DNA of 64,000 nt from Cymbidium sinense (GCA_021442155.1 CM038214.1:57506514-57570513); one strand, 5' to 3'; counted from the first letter of the stretch, positions 24,012-38,000 are shown. Numbers and translations are program-made. The notes: generated from the sequence alone by a model not told the origin.

Positions 24012-25350
24012 TATGGTTGTATGTTTTAGATCATGCATGCATATTATTTCTCTTTTGAACAAGAAAGATCTTCATCCTTGCATGATAAAGGAATGCTTAA
24101 CCTATGAGGGCATCCCTTGTGGTGGAGAACACCTTCTTCTAGTTGATTTGACCCATAACCTATTTCATCATTCATTTAAGCATAAGAAATCCTAAATCCT
24201 CTATCAAAATAATGTGTCTAAAATGAAATAAAACTTGAAAAGATTTTACATCTATAGATTAATTAATATGCTCATATCACTCATGCTCTAGTCTCATAGG
24301 GAGTGTGTTTAGGACTTTAGTCTCTTTCTAATTAAATAACTACCCTTTCTATCTTTCAATTCATCAGACCATTGCATGGTTTTAAAATCATAGGTGGAGT
24401 TAGTCAACCCACTCTAATAAGTCCTAAGTTAGACAATTTATTCTCTCTTGTGGAGGTAAACCCTTATGTCCACCTGTAGCTTAGATTTAGGTTGTGCTTT
24501 AGCTCACTAAAGCTCCCTAGATTTAGGATATGAGGTAGCTATTCTGTTCAAGCTACTAGCATAAATCCACACCTCTTAGGCATTCCCACAACCTTGTGTT
24601 AGTGGATTATAAGCCCTAGTAATATAAGTAAATTTGAAATCAAAACATATAAATCTCCTCAACTTCAAAATTATAAAGCCCAACCATATGATAGATTGGA
24701 ATGCTCACTAGGCTTCCTAGTATCATGAGCATTTCCTATTTATTTCATTTGGATTCCAAAAATAAGTCTTCTCCTTGAACTTTCCCAATTGATTTACCAA
24801 ATACAACAAATCCTTTGATAGTCTAAACTTGAAATATTTGGAGATGATAATTATCTACTTTAATCGAGAGTATTCTTAGGAAATTTTATTTCTTGAAATA
24901 TAATTAACTATGGCAGCTTAACTCCATAGGGAATATAAGAACCTGGTTTAATATAAACCATACTTTATTCATCCATGTAAAGTAGGGCAAAAATATCAAG
25001 TACATTCGAAGACCCATCATGCCTTAGAATTCTTATTAGTGATTAGTCCATTGTATGGTGATGCTTCTATCTTTCAAGATAGTACATCATACCTCAATGT
25101 TGTACATCACCTCAAAAAATCCAATACATCTAAAAATAAACACCACAAGGCCCTCTCACCTTATTCATTTCTTTTTAGAGTTTGAGTCATTCCTCAAGTA
25201 GGCAAGGGTTCTTAGACTAATAATATTGATAGATACACCTGGGTCAACCAAAACTCTAGATAGCTTGTATCTGCCAACATCCATTGTAATGTAAACAAGA
25301 GGTTGAGCTCAATCCCCTAGAGTAAGCCTCATCTAATAAATGTAACTAAA
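24012..25350. repeat. Retroelement-derived segment, copy 2 of 2
   Basis: Colinear with 3285-4640. It retains about 65 bp (near 24557-24622) missing from copy 1, so it looks ancestral at that point. Its left end lies inside a GRP fragment and its right end passes into a TAAA-rich block closely matching the one right of copy 1. The 60-codon open frame at 24013-24195 has no recognisable features. Confidence 0.8.
25165..25340 (-). pseudogene. Ty3/Gypsy retropepsin remnant, copy 2
   Basis: The - strand frame reads RYKLSRVLVDPGVSINII followed by SLRTLA. It keeps the D-P-G of the active site, which copy 1 has lost, but is only about 30 codons long and frameshifted upstream. No other pol domain is visible. 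Confidence 0.65.
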
Positions 25351-28300
25351 AAAACCTAAACCTAAAAAAATAAAACATAAAAATAAATAAAAAATAAAAC
25401 CTAAACCCTAAATTGAAAAAAAAACCTTAACCTAATATAAAAATAAAATAAACAAAATAAGATAAACCTAAACATAAACTAAAATAAATAAAACCTAAAC
25501 CTAAACGTAAAATAAACTAAACCTAAATCTTAAAGTAAATAAAATAAAATAAACAAAAAATAAACCTAAACCTAAACAAAAAATAAAACCTAAAAATAAA
25601 CCTAAAATAAAAACCAAAAATGAAAACCTAATATAATAAAATAAAAACCTAAACCTAAACTTAAAAATAAAAAATAAAACCTAAATGAAAAAAATAAAAT
25701 AAAAATAAAACTAAAATAAAAAATAAACATAAACCTAAACCTAAACCTAAAAAATAAACCAAAATTAAAAACCTAAACTAAAATAAATAAACATAAAATA
25801 AATAAACTAAATTAAATAAAAATAAAAAATAAACCTAAATAAAAATATAAAATAAACCTAAAAATTCCGGTTTACTTAATTTTTTTTAAAAAAAAAACCC
25901 TAAACAGAAAATCCTTAATCCTAAACTCTAAATCCTAAACCCTAAAACCTAAACCCTAAAACTAACCCTAAACACTAAACCCTAAACACTAAAAAACCCT
26001 AAACCCTAATCCATAAACATTAAACTTTAAACCCTAAACCTTAAACTAAACCTAAAATAAACCTATAAACTAAACTATAAAACCTAAACTATAAACCTAA
26101 ATAAATACTAAATCAGAACCTAAACTTAACCTAACCTAAACTAAACTAAACCTTAAACCCTAAACTTAAACCTAAACTTAAACCAAAATTTTAAACTAAA
26201 ACCTAAACCTAAAAATAAACTAACCCCAACTATAATCCAACTTAAAACCTAAACCATAAACCTAAACCTAAACTAAACTAAACCTAAACTAAAAAAACCT
26301 AAACTAAAGTTTAAACACTAAACCCTAAACCCTAAACTTAATCCTAAACCCAAAACCCTAAAACTTAAAACCATAAAACCCTAAATCCTAAACCCTAAAC
26401 CTTAAACCCTAAAACTGAAAAACCTAAAAACTTAAACCTAAACTACATAAAACCTAAAAATAAAATAAATAAATAAACCTGAACCTAAATAAAATAAAAA
26501 ATAAATAAAAATCAAAAACTAAACTAAAACTTAAACATAAACCTAAAAATAAAATAAAATAAAATAAATAAAAAAACTAAATAAAATCAATAAAAACCTA
26601 AACTAAACTAAATAAAATAAAATAAATAAACCTTTGAATAAAAACCTAAATAAAATAAAACTAAACGTAAAATAAAAATAAAATAAAAACTAAATAAAAA
26701 GCTAAACCTAAAAAATAACTTTACAAATAAAACATAAAAAAAAACCTAAACCCTAAACTAAAAAAAATCTAAAATGAAAAAAAAATAAAATAAACAAAAT
26801 AAAATGAACGTAAACCTAAACTAAAATAAACTAAACTAAAATAAATAAAACCAAAACCTAAACATAAAATAAACTAAATCTAAACCTAAACTAAATAAAA
26901 TAAAACCTAAAAATAAACCTAAAAAAACAAAATAAAAACCTACACCTAAACCTAAAAATAAAAAATAAAGCATATACCTGAAAAATAAAATGAGAATAAA
27001 ACTCAACTAAAAAATAAACCTAAACCTAAACCTAAACCTAAACCTAAAAAATAAACTAAAATAAATAAACCTAAAATAAATAAACTAAACTAAATAAAAG
27101 TAAAAAATAAACCTAAATAAAAATAAAAAATAAATTAATCTAAAAAATTAAAAAAACTAAATATACTAAATAGACCTAAACCAATCATTTTACTTAATTA
27201 CAAAAAAACTTTAAACCCTAAGTCCTAAACCCTAAACTTACAACTCTAGACCAACAATCCTAAACCCTAAACCCTAAAAGACCCTAAACCCTTACCCTAA
27301 ACCCTATACCTAAAAGCACAAACACTAAAAGTATAAACCCTAAAAGAATAAACCCTAAACCCTAAACTGAAAGATATCCCTAAACACTAAACCCTAAATC
27401 CTAAACCTAAACCCTAAAAACTATAAACTCTAAAGCCTAAACACTAAACCCTAAACCCTAAACCCTAAATCCTAACCCAAAACACTAAAACCATAAACCC
27501 TAAACACTAAAAACCTAAAACCTAAGCCAAAACTTAATAAAACCAAAAAATAAAAAAAATAAAATGAATTTAAACTTAAATAAAATAAATAAAACCTAAA
27601 CTAAAACCTAAACCTAAACCTAAAAAAATAAAATAAAATAATAAATAAAAACCTAAACTAAACTAAACAATAAAATAAACCTAAGAATAAAAAACTTAAA
27701 TAAAATAAAAATTAAGCATAAAATGAAAATAAAATAAACCTAAAAAATAAAATAAAAACTAAATAAATACCTAAACCTAAAAAATAGTCCTAAAAATAAT
27801 TAAAAAATAAAATCTAAACCCTAAACTAAAAAAAACATAAACCTAAAATAAATATAAAATAAATAAACCTAAAACTAAACTAAAAATAAACTAAATTAAA
27901 ATAAATAAAACCTAAACCTAAACCTAAAATAAACTAAACTTCAACCTAAACCTAAACTAAGTAAAATAAAATAAACTAAAAATAAACCTAAACCTAAACT
28001 AAAAAATAAAAGCTAAAAATAAACCTAAAATAAAAACATAACACCTAAACCTAAAAAATTAAAAGAAAAACCTAAACTTAAACCTGAAAATAAAAAATAA
28101 AACCTAAACCTAAAAATAAACCAAAATAAAAAACATAAACTATAATAAATAAACATAAAATAAATAAACTAAACTAGAAAAAATAAAAAATAAACCTAAA
28201 TAAAAAAGAAGTAAACTAAAAATAATAAACTAAATACACTAAATAAACCTAAACCTACCAGTTTACTTAATTTTTAAAAAAAAACCTTAAACCCAAAATC

Positions 28301-29899
28301 CTAAACCAAACCCTAAACCTTAAACCCTAAACCATAAAAAAAGTCTAAACCTTAAACCCTAAATCCTAAAACCTTAAACCCAAAACCATAAACCTAAAAC
28401 CCTAATCTAACCCTAAACCATAAGCTCACCCTAAACCCTAAACACTAAACCCTAAACCTAAACACCCTAAACCCTAAACCCTAAAAGCATAAACCTTAAA
28501 ACCCTAAACCTTAAACCCTGAACATAAAACCTTAACCCTAAACCCTAAAAGCGTAAACCCTAAAACCTTAAACCCTAAACCCAAAATAAAAAACCCTAAA
28601 CTCTAACCCTAAATCCTAAACCCTAAACACCAAACCCTAAACTTAAACCCTAAACCCTAACCCTAAACCCTAAACCTTAAACCCTAAATCCTAAACCCTA
28701 AAACCCTAAACCCTATACACTAAACTAACCCTAAACCCCTAAAAAACCTAAACCCTAAACTAACATTAAACCCTAAGCTAACCCTAAACCTAAACCCTAA
28801 AAATTATAAACTTTAAATCCTAACCCTAAACCCTAAACCCTAAACCCTAAAAACCTCAAAGCCTAAACCTAAGCTAAATAAAACCTAAAAATAAAATAAA
28901 TAAAAAAATAAAAAAACAAACATAAAATAAATAAAAACCCAAACTAAACTAAAAAAGAAAATAAACCTAAGAGTAAAAAAACTTAAATAAAATAAAAAAC
29001 TAAACGTAAAATAAAAATAAAATAAACCTAAAATAAAATAAAATAAAAACTAAATAAAAACCAAAACCAAAAAATAAAGAAAATAAATAAACCTAAACCT
29101 AAACTAAAATGAATTAAACTAAAATAAATAAAACCTAAACCTAAACCTAAAATAAACTAAACCTAAACCTAAACTAAATATAATAAAATAAACTAAAAAT
29201 AAACCTAAACTTAAACTAAAAAATAAAACCTAAAATAAACCTAAAATAAAAACCTAAAACCTAAACATAAAAAAAATAAAATAAAAGCGTGAACCTAAAC
29301 CTAAAAATAAAAATTAGAACATAAACCTAAAATAATAAAATAAAAATAAAACTCAACTAAAAAATAAACCTAAACCTAAAAAAGGAAACTAAAATAAGAA
29401 CCCTAAACTAAAAATAAATAAACTAAACTAAATAAAAATAAATAATAAACATAAATAAAAATAAAAAATAAAAAACTAAAATAAATAAAAGCTAAACTAG
29501 ATAAACTAAATAAATTTAAACATACCAATTTACATAATTTAAATTAAACTTAAGCTAAACTAGATAAACTAAATAAATTTAAACATACCAATTTACATAA
29601 TTTAAATTAAACTTAAACCCTAAACCCTAAACCTTAAACCCTAAACCTACAACCCTAATCCTTAAACCCTAAACCCTAAAAACCCTAAATCGTAAACCCC
29701 AACCCTAAACCCTAACCATAAACCCTAAACCTTAATCCCTAAAAGCATAAACCCTAAACCCTAAATCATAAACCCTAAACCCTAAATCCTTAACCCTAAA
29801 CCCTAAACCCTTAACCTAAACCTAAAGTAACTACATAAATTAAAAAATGAACCTAAACCTTAAAACCTAATAAACCAAAATTGAAACCTAAACCCTAAG
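25351..29899 (+). repeat. Telomere-like satellite, four units without GRP
   Basis: Markers at 25870 (ttccggtttac, as at 5165), about 27187, 28261 and 29528/29591. TAAA-rich blocks precede each marker and CCCTAAA blocks follow. The last marker is doubled by an exact 63-bp tandem duplication. The GRP leader (aaagtaactacataaattaa) lies at about 29825. Around 26040-26300 the CCCTAAA block is unusually degenerate, reading cctaaactaaac. Confidence 0.85.
29491..29616. repeat. Exact 63-bp tandem duplication
   Basis: Bases 29491-29553 and 29554-29616 are identical, starting gctaaactagataaactaaa. Each contains one marker motif (accaatttacataattt). Perfect identity inside otherwise diverged repeats points to a recent event, or to an assembly error. 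Confidence 0.9.
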
Positions 29900-30440
29900 A
29901 ATGAGATGAACCTTGATAGCAGGAATACCATCGTCAACCATAATCAGTTTAGATCTGGCGGTGGAGGCGAAGGAGGAGGCAGTGATTAACGCAATGGTGG
30001 TGGGGGATCTAGAGATGCTGGTGGATATAGAGTTGGTGGTCAAAGTAGTGGTGGTTATGGAGGCAAGAGGAGCGATGAAGGTTACAACCATGGTGATGGC
30101 GGAGGAAGAAATTAGGATATGATGGTGGATTCCGCTACCCGAGAGGCTGAGGTGGTTCAGATGGGAACTGGAAAAATTTAAGAATGGTCGATCTGATCTG
30201 CTGCTTATGGAACTATCTTTATAATAAAGATAGTTCTAGCTATCTAGGGTTTTTGATTTGCTCTATGCATCCTCTAGGTTTTCATTGATTCATTCTTATC
30301 TTATTTTCTATTTGATTTTTTATTTTCATCACTATTTTATCAATGTTGTCGCTTGTGTCTTAGAAAACTTGGTGTGTTATTTGGTTGATGAAATCAAAAA
30401 GAAGAAATATTGAATCTGAATTTGTTCTCTGTTAAAAAAA
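29900..30440 (+). pseudogene. GRP fragment, copy 5, with 3' UTR insertion
   Basis: N-E-M-N-L-D-S-R-N-T-I-V-N start, then RSGGGGEGGGSD and TAA. Gly-rich text continues with point changes and further stops. Between the conserved 3' UTR words ctctatgcat and caatgttgtcgcttg there are about 60 extra T-rich bases (about 30272-30332) not present in other copies. Confidence 0.85.
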
Positions 30441-30845
30441 CCAAAAACCCTAAACCCTAAATTAAAACCTGTACCCTAAATTTAAAATGTAAACCCTAAA
30501 CCCAAAACTCTAAACCCTAAAAACTATAAACTTAAACCCTAAAACCCTAAACCTTAAACCCTAAACCCCAAAACCTAAACCCTAATCCCTAAACCCTAAA
30601 CCTTAAACCATAAACCTTAAAGCTTACACCTTAAAAAACCCTAAACCCTAAACTCTAAACCCTAAACATAAACCCTAAACCCTGAAAAGATGAACCCTAA
30701 AACCCTAAACCCTAAATTCTAAACCCTAAACCCTAAACCCTAACCCTAAACCCTATACCCTAAACCACAAACCCTAAACTTAAACATAAAGTAAAAAAAA
30801 AATAAACCTAATCCCTAAAACCTAATAACCATAAACCTAAACCAC
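30441..30845 (+). repeat. CCCTAAA block between GRP copies 5 and 6
   Basis: Degenerate CCCTAAA followed by a shortened GRP leader (agtaaaaaaaaaataaacc). There is no TAAA-rich block or marker, so copies 5 and 6 form a close pair. Confidence 0.85.
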
Positions 30846-31317
30846 AGGGTAGAACCTTGATGGCGGAAAATCACCATCAAGCTGATCTAGATCGGCGTTT
30901 GAGGCAAAGAGCGAGGCATTATCCAGTGGTGGTGGGGGATCTAGAGGTGCTGGTGGATATGGAGGTGGTGGTCAGAGCAGTGGTGGTTATGGAGGTGGGA
31001 GGAGCGATGAAGGTTTTAGCCGGGGTAGTGGTGGAGGGTGAGATCAGGGATATGATGGTGGATCCCATTACTCGAGAGGCTGGGGTGGTCCTGATGGGAA
31101 CTGGAGAAACTGAAGAACAGTCGATCCGATATGCTTATGGAACTGTGTCTTTATAATAGAGTTAGTTCTAGTTATCTTGGGTTTTTGATTTGCTAAATGC
31201 ATGCCAATTTTTATCTATGTCGTCACTTGTGTCTTAGAAAAATTGGTGTGTTACTTTGTTGATGAAATTCAAAAGATGAAATATTGAATTTGAATTTGTT
31301 CTCTATTAAAAAAAACC
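30846..31317 (+). pseudogene. GRP fragment, copy 6
   Basis: The first bases are altered (acagggtagaacc, so TAG stands at the third codon), and deletions around 30880-30930 shift the frame. The Gly-rich section is recognisable (tatggaggtggtggtcagag), followed by ctggagaaactgaagaac and the full 3' UTR to an A-run. Confidence 0.85.
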
Positions 31318-34300
31318 AAAAACCCTAAACTCTAAACTAAAAATTGAACCCTAAACAAAAAACCTAAACCCTAAACCCTAAACCTTAAACCCTCAACCCA
31401 AACCCTTAACGAAAAACTCTAAACCCTAAACTAACCCTAAACCCTAAAAAGCTAAAAACATAAACCTAAACTAAATAAAACCTGAAAATAAAATAAATAG
31501 AAAAACCTAAACAAAAATAAAATATAAACATAAACTAAAACCTAAACCTAAACCTAAACCTAAACCTAAGCCTAAACCTAATAAGAAAATAAAATAAAAA
31601 AATAAAAACTAAAATAAAATAAAATAAATAAAACCCTAAACTAAACTAAAAAAATAAAAAACCTAAAATAAAATAAAAATAAATCTAAAATAATATAAAA
31701 TAAAACATAAAAATAAATAAAAAATAATGCCTAAACCCTAAACTAAAAACAAAAACCTAAACCGAAAATAAAAATAAAATAAACCTAAACCTAAACTAAA
31801 ATAAATAAAACCTAAACTTCGACCCAAAATAAACTAATACTAAACCTAAACTTAATCAAAATAAACTAAAATAAACTAAAAATAAACCTAAACTAAAAAA
31901 ATAAAGCCTAAAAATAAACCTAAAAAATAAACCTAGAACCTAAACCTAAAAAATAAAATAAAAACCTAAACCTAAGCCTAAACTTAAACCTAAACCTAAA
32001 ATATAAAATAAAAATAAAACTAAACTAATAAAATAAACCAAAACTAGAAGCTAAACTAAAATAAATAAACCTAAAATAGTTAAAATAAACTAAATAAAAA
32101 TAAAAATAAACTTAAATAGAAATAGATAATAAAATAAACTAAAATAAATAAAAAATAAACTAAATAAACCAAAAAAACATAAACCTACTAGTTTACTTAA
32201 TTTAAAAAAAATTAAAAATAAAAGAAAATGAAAAAAATAAGAAAAAACCCTAACCCTAAAGCCTAAACCCTAAAACAAACCCTAAACCCTAAACCGCAAA
32301 CATTAAACCCTAAACCCTAAACCTAAACCCTAAACCCTAAACCCTAAAACCCTAAACCGTAAACCCTAAACCTTAAAAACCTAAAAACTTCAAAATCTAA
32401 ACCTAAATTAAATAAAATGTAAAAAAAACCTAAACCTCAATTAAATAAATGAAAAAATAGAATAAAAACTTAAACTAAAACCTATGCCATAACCTAAACC
32501 TAAACATGAAATAAAATAAAATAAAAAATAAAAACAAAACTAAAATAAATTAAATAAAACATAAACTAAACTAACAAAGAAAATAAACCTAAAAATAAAG
32601 TAAAAACTAAACGTTAAAAAAAAAAAAAAAAAAACTTGAAATAAAAGAAAATAAAAACTAAATAAAAACAAAACCTTAAAAATAAACATAAAAAACACCT
32701 AAAAATAAATAAATAAAAACCTACACTATACTAAAAAAAACTTATACCTAAAACAAACAAAATAAAATAAACCTAAACTTAAACTAAAATATAGAAAACT
32801 AAAATAAATAAAACTTAAACTTAAACCTAAACCTTAAACTAAATAAAATAAAATAAACTAAAAGTAAACCTAAACCTAAACTTAAAAATAAACCTAAAAT
32901 AAATGCATAAAATCTAAACCTAAAGGAATAAAATAAAAACCTACACCTAAACCTAAAAATAAAAAATAAAACCTAAACCAAAAAAGTAAAATAAAAATAA
33001 AACTAAACTAAGAAATAAACATAAACCTAAACCTAAAAATAAACTAAACTAAAAAGCCTAAACAAAACTAAATTACCTAAAATAAATAAACTAGGTGAAA
33101 TAAAAATAAAAAATAAACCTAAATAAAAATATAAAAAATAAACTAAAATAAATAAAAGATAAACTAAATAAACCTACTTCTGGTTTGCTTAAAAAAAATG
33201 TTAATCAGCCCAAGCCCAAACCCCAGATCCTCCCTAAACCCTAAACCATAGGCTCCCAAACTAACCACCCAACCACCCTGATCACTGGGCTCACCCTGAG
33301 CCACCACTAAACCCTAAACCTGCATTGATCAGCCAGGCTCAAACCCTAAACCCAAAACCTAAAAACTTGTACTCCCCCATCTTTCAAAACCCAAAACTGA
33401 CTCAAATGTAACATTCCCTGAGCCTAAAGCCAAGCTGGGTCCTAAACCCTAAACTAATCCTAAATCACGGCTAAACCTCCCCAAACCCAGGCTGGGCTCT
33501 AAACCCTAAACCCTAAACCCACTACACTAAATGTTAAAAACCCTAAACCCTATCCCACCACTAAACCCTAAAACTCCACTACCCTAAACCTTAAAAAATA
33601 AATAATTAAAAAAAAACCTAAACCTAAATAAAATAATAGAATAAAATAAAGTAAAAAAAGCTAAACTAAAACCTAAACCTAAACCTTAAAATAAAACAAA
33701 ATAGAAAAAGTAAAAATAAAATAAAATAAATAAAAACCTAAACTAAACTAAAAAATAAAATAAACCTTAGAATAAAAAACCTAAATAGAATAAAAACAAA
33801 TGTAAAATAAAAATAAAACAAGCCTAAAATAAAATAAGAAATAACTAAATAAAAATCTAAACATATAAAATAAACATAAAAATAAATAAAAAATAAAATC
33901 TAAACTTAAAATAAATATAAAATAAACAAAATAAAATAAACCTAAACATAAAATAATATAAACTAAACTAAAATAAATAAAACCTAAATTAAACTAAACC
34001 TAAAACTAAACCAAAACTAAATAAAATAAAATAAACTAAAAATAAAATGAATCTAAACTAAAAATTAAAACTTAAAAATAAACCTATAATAAAAACCTAA
34101 AACCTAAACGTAAAAATAATAAAATAAAAACATAAACCTAAACCTAAAAATAAAAAGTAAAAGCTAAACTTAAAAAATAAAAATAAAACACAACTAAAAA
34201 ATAAACCTAAACCTAAAAAATATACTAAAATAACAAACCTAAAATAAATAAACTAACTTAAATAAAAATAAAAAATAAACCTAAATATAAATAAAAAGTA

Positions 34301-34559
34301 AAGTAAACTAACATAAAATATAAATTTAATATACCAAATAAACCTAAATCTACCAATTTATTTAATTTAAAAAAAACCTTAAACCCTAAATCCTAAACCC
34401 TAAATCCTAAACCTACAACCCTAAACCCTAAACACTAAACCATAAACCCTGACCCTAAACCCTAAGCCCTAAACCCCAAACCCTCAACCTAAACCTAAAG
34501 AAAAAAATAAATTTAAAAATAAACCTAAACCTTAAAACCTAATCAACCTAAACTCTAAG
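31318..34559 (+). repeat. Telomere-like satellite, three units without GRP
   Basis: Markers at 32191, 33183 (tggtttgcttaaaa) and 34356 (accaatttatttaattt). After the second marker the CCCTAAA block is replaced for about 300 bp by GC-richer sequence (listed separately). The GRP leader precedes 34560. Confidence 0.85.
33199..33500. other. GC-rich island in CCCTAAA block (possible base-call artefact)
   Basis: CCCTAAA units here are mixed with words such as aggctgggct, cactgggctcaccctgag and ccaagctgggtcc, unlike any other block except 46425-46930. Its position, directly after a marker, is where a CCCTAAA block belongs. CCCTGG-type words are a reported nanopore miscall of CCCTAA repeats, so this may be sequencing error rather than true divergence. 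Confidence 0.5.
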
Positions 34560-35050
34560 AATGGGTAGAACCTTGATGGCAGGAACATCACCGTCAACCA
34601 GGTTCAGTCTAGATCTAGCAGTGGAGGCGAAGGCAGAGGCGGCAGGTACTGCAGTGGTGGTGGGGGATATGGAGGTGCTGGTGGATATGGAGGTGGTGGC
34701 CACAGTAGTGTTGGTTATAAAGGTAGGAGGAGCGGCAGAGGTTACAATCGTGGTGGTGGCGGAGGGAGAGATCAGGGATATGATGGTGGAACCACTACTA
34801 GAGGTTGGGATGATTTTGATGGGAACTGGAGAAATTGAAGAATGGTTGATCTGATCTACTGCATATTAAATTATATCTTTATAGTAAAGACGGTTCTAAT
34901 TATTTAGGGTTTTTAATTTGCCTTATGCGTGCTCATTTTTTATCCATGTTGTCACTTGTGTCTTAGAAAACTTGGTGCGTTACTTGGTTGATGAAATCAA
35001 AAAAAAAAATGAAATGTTGAATCTAAATTTGTTCTCAATTAAAAAAAAAA
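34560..35050 (+). pseudogene. GRP fragment, copy 7
   Basis: N-G-stop: CAG at the third codon is TAG. Beyond it, NLDGRNITVNQVQSRS is followed by an almost complete Gly-rich tail (GGGYGGAGGYGGGG and a GRDQGYDGG-like end) with small indels, and gggaactggagaaattga at the natural stop. The 3' UTR is complete. Confidence 0.85.
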
Positions 35051-38000
35051 CCCCTAAGCCCTAAACCCTAAAAACTTTAAACCATAAACCCTAAACCCTA
35101 AACCCCTAAACCCTAAAACCTAAACCCAAAATTCTAAACCTAAAATCCAAAACCCAAAACCCTAAACACTAAACCCTAAACCTAGCCCCTAAACCCTAAC
35201 CCCAAACCCTAAACCCTAAACCCTAAAGTAACGCTAAACCCTAAAAAGCTAAAAACTTAAACTAAATAAAACCTAAAAATAAAATAAATAAACAAACTTA
35301 AACCAAAATAAAACATAAAAATAATAAAATAAAAACATAAATTAAAACCTAAACATAAACCTAAAATGAAATTAAAATAAGAAATAAAAACTAAAATAAA
35401 ATAAATAAAATCCTAAATTAAAGTAAAAAAATTAAATAAAATAAAAATTAAATAAACCTAAAATATAATAAAATAAAAACTAAATAAAAACCTAAACTTA
35501 AAAAATAAAACAAAAAATTGAACCTAAAAATAAATAAATAAGAAAACATAAACCCTAAACTATAAAAAAGAAGCTAAACCTAAAATAAAAATAAAGTAAA
35601 GCTAAACCTAAAATAAAATAAACTAAACTAAAATAAATAAAACCTAAACCTAAACCTAAAATTAACTAAACCTAAACCTAAACCTAAACTAAAAAATAAA
35701 ACCTAAAAATAAACCTATAATAAAAACCTAAAACCTAAACCTAAAAAAATAAAATAAAAACCTGAACATGAACCTTGAAATAAAAATAAAACTAAACTAA
35801 AAAATAAACCTAAACCTAAACCTAAACCTAAAAAAAATGAAAATAAAAATCCTAAATAAATAAAAATAAACCTAAAATAAATAAACTAAACTAAATAAAA
35901 ATAAAAATAAATCTGAAAAAATAAAAAATAAATAAACTAAAATAAATAAAAATTAAACAAAATAAAACTAAACTTACTAGTTTATTTAATGTTAAAAAAA
36001 TAAAATAAACCCTAACCCTCAAGCCTAAACCCTAAAATTGACCATAAACCCTAAACCCTAAACCCTAAACCTTAAAACCCTAAACCCTAAACCCTAAACC
36101 CTAAACCATAAACCCTAAACCCTAAACCCTAAAACTTACAACCCTAAACCCTAAACCATAAAACCTAAGCCCTGAACCCTAAACCCCAAAAACTTAAAAC
36201 CGTAAACCTAAACTAAATATTACCAAAAAAGAAAATAAATAAAACCTAAACCTAAACCTAAAATATACGAAACCTAAACCCTAAACCAAATAAAATAAAA
36301 TAAACTAACCAAATAAAGCTAAACCTAAACTAAAAAATAAAACCTAAAAATAAACCTAAAATAAAACCTAACACCTAAACCTAAACCTAAACCTAAAAAT
36401 AAAAAATAAAACCTTAACCTAAAAAATAAAAAAAAAATAAAACTAAGCTAAAAAATAAATTTAAACCTAAACCTAAACCTAGAAGATAACTAAAATAAAA
36501 ACATAAAATAAAATAAATATAATTAAAATAAATAAAAAATAAACAGAAATAAAAATAAAAAATAAAATAAACTAAATAAACCTAAACCTAATGGTTTACT
36601 TAATTTTTTTTTAAAAAAACCCTGAACCCAAAACACTAAACATTAAACCTTAAATTCTACATACTAAACCCTAAACCCTAAAACTAACCTTAAACCTTAA
36701 ACCCTAAACCCTAAAACTAACCTTAAACCTTAAACCCTAAACCTTCAACCCAAAGCCCTAAACCCTAAATCGTAAACCCTAAACCCTAAACCGTAAACAA
36801 AAAATCTTAAACCCTAAAGCCTAACCCCTAAACTTGAAATCATAAAATCCTAAATCCTAAACTCTAAATCTAAATCCTAAAACCTACAACCCCTACACCC
36901 AAAACCCCAAACCCTAAACCCTAAACCCTCAAACCCTGAAAACCTAAAGTTAAACTAAATAAAACCTAAAAATATAATAAATAAAATACCTAAACCTAAA
37001 TAAAATAAATAAAATAAACTAAAAATCTAAACTTAAATCTAAACCTAAATCTAAAAATAAAATAAAATAAAAATAAAAACTAAACTAAAATAAAATAAAT
37101 AAAAACCTAACCTAAACTAAAAATATAATAAACCTAAAAAAAATTAAAATAAAATAAAAACCAAATGGAAAATAAAATAAAAATAAACAAAAAATAAAAT
37201 AAAATGAAGGCTAAATAGAAACCTAAACCTATAAAATAAACCTAAAAATACAACCTAAAATTAAATAAAAAATATAACCTAAACCATAAACTAAACAAAA
37301 TAACCTAAACCTAAAATAAACTAAATAAAATAAACCTAAACCTAAACTAAAATAAACTAAACTAAAATAAATAAGGCCTAAACCAAAACCTAAAATAAAC
37401 AAAACCTAAACCCTAAACTAAATAAAATAAAATAAACTAAAAATAATCCTATACCTAAACTTAAAAAATAAAACATAAAAATAAACCTTAAGTAAAAACC
37501 TAAAATCAAAACTTAAAAAAATAAAAAAAAACCTAAACCTAAACCTAAACCTAAAAAATAAACTAAATTAAAAACTTAAACTAAAATAACTTAACCTAAA
37601 ATAAATAAACTAATCTAAATACAAATCAAAAAATAAAATAAACTAAAATAAATATAAAATATACTAAATAAACTAAATAAACCTAAATCTACTAGTTTAC
37701 TTAATGTTTTTTTTAAAAAACTTAAACCCTAAACCCTAAATCCTAAATCCTCAACCTTAAACCCTAAACCCTAAAACTAATCCTAAACCCTAAACCCTAA
37801 ACCTACAACCGTAAACCTGTAACCCTAAACACTAAACTAACCCTAAACCCTAAACTAACACTAAACCTTAAACTAACCCTAAACCCTAAATACTAAACCC
37901 TAAACCTTAAACTTAAACTAATAACTAATTAACTCTAAAATCCTAAACTTAAACTTAAACTAACTTAAAACTTAAACTCTAAACCCTAAAATCCTAAACC

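Noticed and set aside
24013..24195. 60-codon open frame in the duplicated retroelement segment
   Set aside because: The matching frame in copy 1 (3286 onward) is not preserved and no domain is recognisable.
32615..32636. A-run suggesting another retrotransposon tail (also 60232-60247)
   Set aside because: No element body precedes the A-run; it lies inside a TAAA-rich block and can be explained by slippage.
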